Shown: positions 1 to 5,180, counted from the stretch's first letter. The stretch is DNA of 6,614 bases from an uncultured Propionibacteriaceae bacterium (GCA_937859105.1 CALMAD010000188.1:1-6614), one strand, 5' to 3'. Made by a program: numbers and translations. Notes: generated by a model not told the origin, from the sequence alone.

Positions 1-257
1 GGCAGGTAGTGACCGGCCAGCAGCGCCTCCAGGTCGGACGCCGTCGGCTCGCCCGGACGCCGCACCGGCGCCCCCACGGGGCGCTTCATGAGCGGGCCCC
101 CGATCTTGCCCAGCAGCGTGCGCCGCTCGGGAGGGGTGGGGGAGGGTGCGAAGGCGTCCGCAGCCAGGGCCCGGAGCCGCGCCGCGGTCTCCGGCGAGCC
201 CGAGAAGAGGTCGCGGAGCTCGTCGATGCCCACTGCGTACAGCCGGACGACGCCCAT
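1..257 (-). CDS. Conserved hypothetical protein, N-terminal 85 codons (runs off the left edge)
   Basis: Reading the minus strand from the ATG at 257-255 gives an open frame of 85 codons with no stop before the window edge. It begins MGVVRLYAVGIDELRDLF and continues through an Ala/Arg-rich helix-like stretch (about residues 20-37), a Pro-rich patch (38-44), a basic Lys-Ile-Gly-Gly-Pro segment (51-55) and an acidic-amphipathic run (72-82). Third codon positions are almost all G or C, as in the certain genes. There is no signal peptide or membrane segment in the visible part. No Shine-Dalgarno sequence precedes the ATG, but a TAGGGT box lies 6 nt upstream, which suggests a leaderless mRNA. I do not recognise the family and propose no function; the C-terminal part is outside the window. 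It is divergent from the genes starting at 310. Confidence 0.72.
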   Translation of the reverse strand, partial: MGVVRLYAVGIDELRDLFSGSPETAARLRALAADAFAPSPTPPERRTLLGKIGGPLMKRPVGAPVRRPGEPTASDLEALLAGHYL

Positions 258-263
258 AGCTGC

Positions 264-269
264 ACCCTA
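264..269 (-). promoter_or_regulatory. -10 box TAGGGT of the minus-strand gene (leaderless)
   Basis: On the minus strand TAGGGT fits the actinobacterial TANNNT -10 pattern and lies 6 nt from the ATG at 257. That spacing places the transcription start at or next to the A of the ATG. No -35 box is evident. The leaderless reading is inferred from spacing and from the absence of a ribosome binding site. Confidence 0.5.
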
Positions 270-297
270 GGGCACGGGCCCGGCGGCGTCGATGGCC

Positions 298-303
298 TAG
301 ATT
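298..303 (+). promoter_or_regulatory. -10 box TAGATT of the small membrane ORF (leaderless)
   Basis: TAGATT lies 6 nt before the GTG at 310. It is the partner of the divergent box at 264-269; the two -10 boxes are only 28 bp apart, so the two polymerases would compete or be co-regulated. No -35 element or Shine-Dalgarno sequence is visible. Confidence 0.45.
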
Positions 304-309
304 GGCCGG

Positions 310-402
310 GTGAACGTCAGGATCCGCCGCCTCGTGGTCACCGGGGTGCTGGTTGTGCTGCTCCTGCTCGTGGCTCTCAGCCTGCTCGGCCGATTCGCGT
401 AG
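310..402 (+). CDS. Small single-pass membrane protein, 30 residues
   Basis: The frame starts at GTG 310 and ends at TAG 400-402. It encodes VNVRIRRLV at the N terminus, then a hydrophobic run rich in Val and Leu (about residues 8-26), then a short GRFA tail. The three N-terminal arginines before the helix fit the positive-inside rule, so the tail would face outward. Third codon positions are mostly G/C with three exceptions, as expected of real coding sequence here. There is no Shine-Dalgarno site; the start is chosen because a TAGATT -10 box sits 6 nt upstream. The TAG stop is also the first half of the -10 box of the next gene. Function is unknown, and the peptide could instead be a spurious hydrophobic ORF. 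Confidence 0.5.
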   Translation: MNVRIRRLVVTGVLVVLLLLVALSLLGRFA

Positions 403-405
403 TCT
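400..405 (+). promoter_or_regulatory. -10 box TAGTCT for the propeller gene (leaderless)
   Basis: TAGTCT lies 7 nt before the ATG at 413, which has no Shine-Dalgarno sequence in front of it. Its first three bases are the stop codon of the 30-residue ORF, so the two genes abut with the promoter built into the stop. Confidence 0.5.
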
Positions 406-412
406 CCTGGCT

Positions 413-1408
413 ATGAGAAGTCAGGGGCGCGGGCGGGCCGCGCGGTGGGTCGCCGCGCTGGCGGCCTGGCTGATGATCGGCGCGGCGGCGCCGGCGTGGG
501 CCGCCGACCAGGCGTTCACCATCACGGGCACCACGGTCACCGATCCGGCGGGGCTCGCGACCGACGCGACGGCCGGCCGGTATTGGGTCGCGAACGGAGG
601 CTCCGGACGCCTCACGGTCTCGGCGCTAAACGCGAACGGCGCCCTGTTCGGCACGGTCCACAGCAGCGACCAGACGACCGACCTCGAGGGGCTCGCGTTC
701 CACGGCAACGCCCTGTTCATCGGCGACGTGGGCGGCGACCGCAGCCAGGTGATGCTGTGGCGGATCTACGGCCCCGTGCCCCGCACCGTGATCCATCAGG
801 CCGATCGGTACGTGCTGAGCTATCCCGACGGCCGGCATCGGGCGTCCGCGATCTTCATCACGAACGACGGGCGCCTCCACGTCGTCACGCGCGGGCGCAC
901 CGCGACGGCGTCCGGGGCGATCTACGCGGCTCCCGCCGCCGCGATCGGCACGCCCGGCAGCGCCCTGCTGCAGAAGGTCGGCGACGCGCCGGCGGGAGTG
1001 ACGGACGCGACCGTTCTCGCGGACGGCCGGGTCGCGCTGCGCACCGGCACCGACGTCATGACCGTGGACGCCTCGAGCTACCGCGTCCTGCAGCGGGATC
1101 GCGTCGCCACGCAGTCGACGGGCGGCGCGCTGACGCCCACGATCGACGGCACGAAGCTGCTGTGGGGGCCCGAGAAGGTGACGTCGCCGGTGCTCGCGGT
1201 CGACGTGCCGGGTGGGGTGCAGGCGACGCCGCGGGCGTCCGCGGCGCCCACCGCCGAGGGCACCAGCGCGGCCGACGCGGCGCAGTCGGTGCAGCGCACG
1301 GTGGCGTCCGTCGTCAGCGCGCTGAGCGAGGGCGGCAATGTGTTGGCTCTGCTGGGCGCGGCGGCGGTCGCGATCGTCGGGGCCGTGGTCGTCCTGGGGA
1401 AGCGTTAG
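413..1408 (+). CDS. Secreted, C-terminally membrane-anchored beta-propeller-like protein
   Basis: A 331-residue protein. Residues 1-30 form a Sec signal peptide: Arg-rich n-region, hydrophobic AALAAWLMIGAAA, and an Ala-Trp-Ala cleavage site near residue 30. Residues 32 to about 265 are rich in short beta-strand and turn motifs. They include Asp-Leu-Glu-Gly-Leu (90-94) followed by Phe-Ile-Gly-Asp-Val-Gly-Gly-Asp (102-109) and a later Ile-Thr-Asn-Asp-Gly-Arg-Leu segment. This resembles actinobacterial extracellular propeller proteins of the DxEDIA...GDIGDN type, a family resemblance from memory. An Ala/Ser/Thr/Pro-rich linker of about 35 residues leads to a C-terminal transmembrane helix (about 309-328) ending Gly-Lys-Arg, so the protein is probably tethered outside the cell. 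Start 413 is preferred over the upstream in-frame ATG at 353 because the signal peptide begins here and a -10 box lies 7 nt upstream. Ligand or substrate is unknown. Confidence 0.85.
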   Translation: MRSQGRGRAARWVAALAAWLMIGAAAPAWAADQAFTITGTTVTDPAGLATDATAGRYWVANGGSGRLTVSALNANGALFGTVHSSDQTTDLEGLAFHGNALFIGDVGGDRSQVMLWRIYGPVPRTVIHQADRYVLSYPDGRHRASAIFITNDGRLHVVTRGRTATASGAIYAAPAAAIGTPGSALLQKVGDAPAGVTDATVLADGRVALRTGTDVMTVDASSYRVLQRDRVATQSTGGALTPTIDGTKLLWGPEKVTSPVLAVDVPGGVQATPRASAAPTAEGTSAADAAQSVQRTVASVVSALSEGGNVLALLGAAAVAIVGAVVVLGKR

Positions 1409-1411
1409 TCT
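1406..1411 (+). promoter_or_regulatory. Candidate -10 box TAGTCT for ideR
   Basis: TAGTCT begins with the TAG stop of the preceding gene, the same arrangement and hexamer as at 400-405. It would start transcripts near 1418, leaving a leader of about 22 nt that carries AAGGAGG (1426-1432), 7 nt before the GTG of ideR. No clear -35 box is visible. Confidence 0.4.
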
Positions 1412-1439
1412 TAGCCAGCGAGCAGAAGGAGGTCGTGGC

Positions 1440-2144
1440 GTGAGCGACCTGATCGACACCACCGAGATGTACCTGCGCACCATCTACGAGCTGGAGGAAG
1501 AGGGGGTTCCACCCCTGCGCGCCCGCATCGTGGAGCGCCTGCACCAAAGCGGCCCGACCGTGTCGCAGACCGTGGCGCGGATGGAGCGCGACGGGCTGCT
1601 GACCGTGCGTCCCGACCGCCGCATCGCCCTCAGCGCCGAGGGGCATCGCGAGGCGGCGCGCGTCATGCGGAAGCATCGGCTCGCCGAGCGCCTTCTCACC
1701 GACGTGATCGGGCTGGACTGGTCCCTCGCGCACGACGAGGCGTGCCGGTGGGAGCACGTGATCTCCGAGGCGGTGGAGCGGCGGCTCTTCGCGATCCTCG
1801 ACGGGCCGACGGTATCGCCCTACGGCAACGTGATCCCGGCCCTGACCGAGCTCGGCGGGCCGCCGTCCGGCAAGCCGGGGGGCGCGCGGCTGGCCGAGTT
1901 GCTCGAGGCGTCCGAGGGCGAGCCGGTCGCGGTGCGCATCGTCCGCATCGGCGAGGGCGTCCAGCCCGATGTCGACCTGCTGTCGCGGCTCGTCGGGGCG
2001 GGCGTCGTTCCCGGCGCGGAGCTGGTCACGTCGCTCTCCGGGGAGGCGCTCGTCGTACGCCGGGACGACGATGACCCCCCGTGTACGGTGGACCGCGCAC
2101 TGGCCGAGCATCTGTTCGTCGAGAAGTTCGCTCCCCAGACATGA
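1440..2144 (+). CDS. ideR: Iron-dependent transcriptional repressor, IdeR/DtxR family
   Basis: A 234-residue cytoplasmic DNA-binding protein that, in this family, represses iron-uptake genes when loaded with Fe(II). Residues 1-73 form the winged helix-turn-helix domain, with the recognition segment near SGPTVSQTVARMERDG. Residues 74-140 form the dimerisation domain and about 150-230 the SH3-like (FeoA-type) domain. All metal ligands known from IdeR are present at the same numbers: Met10, Cys102, Glu105 and His106 (primary site), and His79, Glu83, His98, Glu172 and Gln175 (ancillary site). Cys102 argues for iron sensing rather than the manganese-sensing MntR type. The GTG start at 1440 gives the canonical N terminus ending in TTEMYLRTIY and has AAGGAGG 7 nt upstream; the longer in-frame ATG at 1338 lies inside the previous gene. 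The next gene follows after 23 bp, so the two are probably cotranscribed. Confidence 0.95.
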   Translation: MSDLIDTTEMYLRTIYELEEEGVPPLRARIVERLHQSGPTVSQTVARMERDGLLTVRPDRRIALSAEGHREAARVMRKHRLAERLLTDVIGLDWSLAHDEACRWEHVISEAVERRLFAILDGPTVSPYGNVIPALTELGGPPSGKPGGARLAELLEASEGEPVAVRIVRIGEGVQPDVDLLSRLVGAGVVPGAELVTSLSGEALVVRRDDDDPPCTVDRALAEHLFVEKFAPQT

Positions 2145-2167
2145 AGCACTCGAGGTAGGGGGACGCC

Positions 2168-3220
2168 GTGGTCGCGCAGGCCGGTTTCCGCAAGCTGGTC
2201 GACGGTCACTGGTACGACGCCGCGGCAGCGCTGCTGGACGCCGACGTGCGCGCCGGCGACCGGACGCCTGAGCTCGTGCAGGCGCGCGACCTCGCCGTCG
2301 CCGCGAAGCGGGTCCTCGACCTGGACGCCGAAGACTACGCGCAGATCGCCAGCGGGTTCTCCGGAGCGCCCTGGGCGTCCGAGTTGGCGTCCGCGTGCTT
2401 CCCGCAGGAGCCACGCCAGGCCAACCGCGGGGCGCTCGGCAGTCTCGTGCCGCTGTACGCGCTGATGCTCGAGGTGGTCGACCTGCGCGCGCTGCGGCAC
2501 GAGCCGCTGCAGATCGTCGTGACAGCTCACCTCATCGGGGAGTACATGCCGCAACTGGCGTGGGAATCGACGCTCGGGCACGCGGGCGACCCGCTGCGGA
2601 TGGCGTCCTCGGTCGGCGAGCGGTGGGGCACCGACGACCCGGAGTGCCCGCACGGCTCGGCGCTCCGGGCGACCTGCCGCCGCGCGCTCAACGCGGCGAA
2701 CGGCGATCAGGCCGGGTTCACCGCGTATCTGGATCGCTTCCACTCGCGGCAGGGCTCGGCCCTGGCGATGTGCGCGATGAACCATGCGACGATCGACGCG
2801 GGCGAGCGTCCGGATGTGGGGGAGACCTGCCCGAACCCGTGCTCGTGGGCGATCCGCGGGTCGCTGGAGCAGCGGCGCGATCTGGACGCCCGCGTCCGGT
2901 TGGCGCTGATCTACCAGAACTCCCCGATCGTGTCCCTGCGGCATCACGCCCCGGTCGGGCACTTCTTCGGCGTCCCGTCGGTGTCGGAGATCTCGGAAGC
3001 GTGGGTGCGCACGTGGGAGAAGGTGTCGATGCCCTGGCCCGACGGCAGCAATCCGCTGCAGCAGGGGGGCGTCCTGGGCGACCCCGATCCGAGCGAGGCC
3101 CTGCCCGGGATGTCGGCGCTCGTGTCGGCCGTCGCCGGCCGCACGATCGGGCCTGGACGCCTCATCCGCGATATCGGCGCCGACATCGACGACGTCGGCG
3201 AGGGTGTCTGGCGCGACTGA
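2168..3220 (+). CDS. Conserved hypothetical protein, 350 residues, in operon with ideR
   Basis: I do not recognise this family. The frame starts at GTG 2168, preceded by a GA-rich AGGTAGGGGG stretch acting as ribosome binding site, and lies 23 bp after the ideR stop, so cotranscription is likely. It has no signal peptide or transmembrane helix and is predicted cytoplasmic. Residues 1-60 look helical and Ala-rich, reminiscent of a TPR-like helical pair. The centre carries a cluster of possible metal ligands: Cys160, His162, Cys170, His192, Cys202, His206, Cys221 and Cys225, with a Cys-Pro-Asn-Pro-Cys motif at 221-225. Further His residues are at 259, 260 and 265. The C terminus is Gly/Asp-rich. 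A zinc or iron site is plausible from the Cys spacing but is only inference; the position behind an iron regulator makes it worth testing. Codon use matches its neighbours and the frame is intact. Confidence 0.8.
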   Translation: MVAQAGFRKLVDGHWYDAAAALLDADVRAGDRTPELVQARDLAVAAKRVLDLDAEDYAQIASGFSGAPWASELASACFPQEPRQANRGALGSLVPLYALMLEVVDLRALRHEPLQIVVTAHLIGEYMPQLAWESTLGHAGDPLRMASSVGERWGTDDPECPHGSALRATCRRALNAANGDQAGFTAYLDRFHSRQGSALAMCAMNHATIDAGERPDVGETCPNPCSWAIRGSLEQRRDLDARVRLALIYQNSPIVSLRHHAPVGHFFGVPSVSEISEAWVRTWEKVSMPWPDGSNPLQQGGVLGDPDPSEALPGMSALVSAVAGRTIGPGRLIRDIGADIDDVGEGVWRD

Positions 3221-3289
3221 GCGGCCGGGGAATAGGCGTCCTCGGAGCCTTGTTGAGGCCTGCGTAACCGAGGGAAGGAAGTAGCCATC

Positions 3290-3673
3290 ATGGCGACTGT
3301 CGAACTGACTCAGGACAATTTCGTCTCCACCATCGAGGGCAACGACACCGTCCTCATCGACTTCTGGGCCTCCTGGTGCGGCCCGTGCCGCCAGTTTGCG
3401 CCGGTCTTCGAGAAGGCGTCCGGCCAGCACGACGACGTCGTGTTCGCGAAGCTCGACACCGAGGCCAACGCCGAACTGGCGGGCGCGCTGGAGATTCAGG
3501 CGATCCCGACGCTCATGGCGTTCCGCGACGGCGTCCTGGTGTACCGCAACGCGGGCGCGCTCAACGCGTCCGGGCTCGACGAGCTGATCGGCGCCGTCAA
3601 GGCGATCGACAGCGACGAGCTGGCCAAGCAGGTCGCCGAGCAGCAGGCACAGCAGAGCGCGCCGCAGAACTGA
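3290..3673 (+). CDS. trxA: Thioredoxin
   Basis: A 127-residue cytoplasmic thiol-disulfide oxidoreductase that reduces protein disulfides and is itself reduced by thioredoxin reductase. The active site Trp-Cys-Gly-Pro-Cys-Arg occupies residues 29-34 with catalytic Cys30 and Cys33. The buried acid Asp24 and the cis-proline Pro73 (Ala-Ile-Pro-Thr) are in the usual places. The thioredoxin fold ends near residue 105; a Gln/Ala-rich tail of about 20 residues (ending QQAQQSAPQN) extends beyond the usual length of about 105-110. The ATG has a GGAAGGAAG ribosome binding site about 8 nt upstream. It lies 69 bp after the previous gene in the same direction and is followed by a strong hairpin, so it may be the last gene of the ideR operon or have its own promoter; I see no convincing -10 box in the gap. 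The symbol follows the fold, since actinobacteria often carry several thioredoxins. Confidence 0.93.
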   Translation: MATVELTQDNFVSTIEGNDTVLIDFWASWCGPCRQFAPVFEKASGQHDDVVFAKLDTEANAELAGALEIQAIPTLMAFRDGVLVYRNAGALNASGLDELIGAVKAIDSDELAKQVAEQQAQQSAPQN

Positions 3674-3678
3674 GTGGG

Positions 3679-3726
3679 GGGCGTCCCCGTCGACGGCCGA
3701 TCGTGTCGGTCGAAGTGGGGACGCCC
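3679..3726 (+). terminator. Hairpin terminator after thioredoxin
   Basis: GGGCGTCCCC (3679-3688) pairs perfectly with GGGGACGCCC (3717-3726). The intervening 28 nt can extend the stem: TCGA...CCGA (3690-3700) pairs with TCGGTCGA (3705-3712), leaving a three-base bulge and a five-base loop. It begins 5 bp after the trxA stop. There is no T-tract, which is common for actinobacterial terminators. Each arm contains a copy of the GGCGTCC/GGACGCC word abundant in this window. Confidence 0.65.
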
Positions 3727-3767
3727 GCCCGCGCGTTGCGCGCGTCCGAGGGCTGGTCGTCGGCCGG

Positions 3768-3773
3768 TAGGCT
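3768..3773 (+). promoter_or_regulatory. Candidate -10 box TAGGCT
   Basis: TAGGCT matches the TAGNNT boxes seen upstream of other genes here and would start transcription near 3780, directly at the foot of the C-loop hairpin. No -35 box is visible, so support is only the hexamer and its position after a terminator. Confidence 0.3.
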
Positions 3774-3779
3774 GACGCC

Positions 3780-3836
3780 CAGCGGCCCCTGTCCAGAATC
3801 CCCCCGGGCAGGGGCCGCATTGCGTCCGGACGCCTC
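3780..3836 (+). ncRNA. Possible small RNA or structured leader: 10-bp hairpin with a six-cytosine loop
   Basis: GCGGCCCCTG (3782-3791) pairs perfectly with CAGGGGCCGC (3809-3818). Two more pairs form inside across a one-base bulge, and the loop (3795-3806) contains six consecutive C (3800-3805). A perfect 12-bp palindrome GCGTCCGGACGC follows at 3822-3833 and could form a second small stem. Actinobacterial 6C RNAs are defined by two stem-loops each with about six C in the loop; only one such loop is seen here, so I do not assign it to that family. It could instead be the 5' leader of the DUF2202 gene, or a second terminator. Confidence 0.3.
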
Positions 3837-3865
3837 TCGTGGGCGCCGCCGGGCCTGCCGCCCGC

Positions 3866-3907
3866 GTTTCACGAAAGCTTCACGGACGGCCCGCCAGGCC
3901 CTTCACG
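3866..3907 (+). promoter_or_regulatory. TTCACG repeats with 11-bp spacing: candidate response-regulator operator
   Basis: TTCACG occurs at 3868-3873, 3879-3884 and 3902-3907. The first two starts are exactly 11 bp apart and the third 23 bp further on. Tandem half-sites one helical turn apart are typical of OmpR/PhoB-family response regulators, and the Streptomyces PHO box (GTTCACC units, 11 bp) is similar in sequence. They lie 55-95 bp upstream of the DUF2202 ATG, where an activator would bind. Which regulator uses them is inference; the adjacent one at 4594 appears damaged. Confidence 0.4.
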
Positions 3908-3916
3908 AGGCCCCGG

Positions 3917-3922
3917 TTGACT
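3917..3922 (+). promoter_or_regulatory. Possible -35 box TTGACT of the DUF2202 gene
   Basis: TTGACT matches the sigma-70-type -35 consensus TTGACA at five of six positions and lies just after the TTCACG repeats, 40 bp from the ATG at 3962. I find no good TANNNT partner 16-18 bp downstream, so the promoter is only half supported and may need an activator. Confidence 0.3.
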
Positions 3923-3961
3923 GAGGATCACCGACGATCCGAGTCACCGAAGGAGCCGATC

Positions 3962-4539
3962 ATGTCGAAGTCCCGAACCGCCGTCGCCGCCGTCCTGATC
4001 GCCGGGGCAACCGCCCTCCCGTTCGCCGTGGCGCCTGCCAGCGCCGTCGCCGCCCCGAGCGCGAGCGTCGCCCGGACGCTGCAGTTCAACCGCGAGGAGG
4101 AGCGGCTGGCGCGCGACCTGTACGCCGCGCTCAGCCGCGTCCACGACGGCGCGCGTCCGATGAGCAACAACACCCGTAGCGAACAGCGTCACCACGACGC
4201 CCTCGGACGCCTGCTGACGCGCTACGGCATCTCCGACCCCTCAGCGGGTCGGGCGCCCGGCAGCTACGCCTTCCCCGAGCTCCAGAAGCTGTACGACGGC
4301 TGGTACGCGCGAGGCAAGACGAGCCTGAAGGCGGCCTACCAGGTGGGCGTCGAGCTGGAGAAGCGCGACATCGATGACCTGACCAAGGCCCGCGCCGCCG
4401 CCCGCGACGCCGACGTCAAGCGCGTCTACTCGAACCTGCTCAGCGGCTCGGAGAACACCTGGCCGCCTTCCAGCGGGCCGCCTCCGGGACGAGGCCGTGC
4501 GCGGCCCCTGCGCCGCAGGATGCCTGCCCGTGCCGGTGA
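3962..4539 (+). pseudogene. Exported DUF2202 ferritin-like protein, frameshifted near the C terminus
   Basis: The ATG at 3962 has GAAGGAG 6 nt upstream. Residues 1 to about 31 are a signal peptide (Lys/Arg start, long Ala/Val core, Ala-rich cleavage region), so the product is exported. Residues 38-165 match DUF2202, a ferritin-like four-helix family: Glu-Glu-Glu-Arg-Leu-Ala-Arg-Asp-Leu-Tyr (46-54), Arg-Ser-Glu-Gln-Arg-His-His (72-78), Gly-Val-Glu-Leu-Glu-Lys-Arg-Asp-Ile (129-137) and Asn-Leu-Leu-Ser-Gly-Ser-Glu-Asn (158-165). The next family residue is His, but the bases read GAGAACACCTG where GAGAACCACCTG is expected. One C is missing near 4456. Restoring it gives His-Leu-Ala-Ala-Phe-Gln-Arg and a Cys-containing tail that stops at TGA 4537-4539. 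As read, the frame instead runs about 340 bp into the response regulator gene to 4936, which is not credible. Either a true frameshift or a sequencing error. Metal binding and oxidase-type chemistry are inferred from the fold only. Confidence 0.82.
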
Positions 4540-4546
4540 CATGATG

Positions 4547-4574
4547 CGGGTGCGGGCCGCGCGGTCCGCACCCG
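4547..4574 (+). promoter_or_regulatory. Perfect 9-bp hairpin between DUF2202 and the response regulator
   Basis: CGGGTGCGG (4547-4555) pairs with CCGCACCCG (4566-4574) around a 10-nt loop. It sits 7 bp after the restored DUF2202 stop and 7 bp before the GAAGGAGG ribosome binding site of the next gene. It may end or weaken transcription between the two genes, or protect the 3' end of the DUF2202 message. There is no T-tract. Confidence 0.4.
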
Positions 4575-4593
4575 TCGGCGCGAAGGAGGACGC

Positions 4594-5180
4594 ATGGCTC
4601 GCCGGGTGCTGGTGGTCGACGACGAGGCGGCCATTCGGCGCGTGTTGCGCGCCTACCTGGAGGCCGAGGCGTTCGAGGTCGCCGAGGCGTCCACCGGGGC
4701 GGAGGTGCTGGCTGCCGTCGGCGGGCCCGCCGTGCCCGACCTCATCGTCCTCGACATCGGACTGCCCGATGCGGACGGCCTCGAGGTGCTGCGCACCCTG
4801 CGGCGGACGTCCGACGTGTACGTCGTGCTGGTCACCGCCCGCGCCGAGGAGATCGACAGGATCGTGGGGCTGTCGGTGGGCGCCGACGACTACCTCACCA
4901 AGCCGTTCAGCCCGCGCGAGGTGGTGGCGCGCGTGAAGACGGTGCTGCGGCGGGCGCGCGAGGCGTCCGTGCCGGCGGAACCCGGACCGCTCACCGTCGG
5001 GGGCCTCAGGCTGGACGAGGCCCGCCGCGAGATCACGGTGGACGGCCGCCCCGTCGCCCTGTCGACGCGCACGTCCGCAGCATTCGCCGCGCCCTCGGCG
5101 ACGACGCGTTGGCGCCTCGCTTCATCGGGACCGTCCGCGGCATCGGTTACAAGTTCCTGCCCGAAGGAGGCGACCGGTGA
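4594..5180 (+). pseudogene. OmpR-family response regulator with most of its DNA-binding domain deleted
   Basis: ATG 4594 is preceded by GAAGGAGG (4582-4589). Residues 1 to about 118 are a complete receiver domain: acidic pair Asp9-Asp10, phosphoacceptor Asp54 (Val-Leu-Asp-Ile-Gly-Leu-Pro), Thr81 and Lys103 (Leu-Thr-Lys-Pro-Phe). The winged-helix domain starts normally (Val-Asp-Gly-Arg-Pro-Val-Ala-Leu-Ser, 149-157). Immediately after GTCGAC at 5061-5066, another frame reads Val-Asp-Ala-His-Val-Arg-Ser-Ile-Arg-Arg...Thr-Val-Arg-Gly-Ile-Gly-Tyr-Lys-Phe, the normal C-terminal 39 residues of the family, and stops at TGA 5178-5180. About 40 residues between these parts (the Glu-Phe-x-Leu-Leu helix, transactivation loop and much of the recognition region) are absent, and the join is out of frame. 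The restored stop overlaps the kinase GTG by 4 bp, the normal coupling. As read, the frame runs on inside the kinase gene to 5616. It should accept phosphate but not bind DNA, unless the gap is an assembly artefact. Confidence 0.85.
5163..5170 (+). promoter_or_regulatory. Ribosome binding site GAAGGAGG fixing the kinase start
   Basis: GAAGGAGG lies 6 nt before GTG 5177 and inside the last codons of the response regulator. Together with the GTGA overlap (5177-5180) it fixes the kinase start and shows that the two genes were built for coupled translation. Confidence 0.8.

Noticed and set aside
1405..1424. Iron box (IdeR operator) in front of ideR, suggested by TTAG-TC-TTAGCC
   Set aside because: When the TTAGCC core is aligned to the 19-bp consensus TTAGGTTAGCCTAACCTAA, the arms do not match.
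1338..1439. Earlier ATG at 1338 for ideR and at 353 for the propeller gene
   Set aside because: The IdeR N terminus and metal-ligand numbering (Met10, His79, Cys102) fit only GTG 1440. The propeller's signal peptide begins at 413, with a -10 box just before it.
1820..3820. Minus-strand ORF of about 666 codons antisense to ideR, the hypothetical gene and thioredoxin
   Set aside because: Long antisense frames are expected in DNA this GC-rich. Its translation is Arg/Pro/Ala-rich with no recognisable domain, while the plus-strand genes under it have clear family matches.
3839..3961. Upstream in-frame start at 3839 for the DUF2202 gene
   Set aside because: It would put about 41 Arg/Pro-rich residues ahead of a clear signal peptide, and ATG 3962 has a well-spaced GAAGGAG.
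4540..4936. DUF2202 frame extending to 4936 as a genuine C-terminal extension
   Set aside because: It overlaps the response regulator receiver domain out of frame. Adding one base at about 4456 restores the family ending and a stop at 4539.
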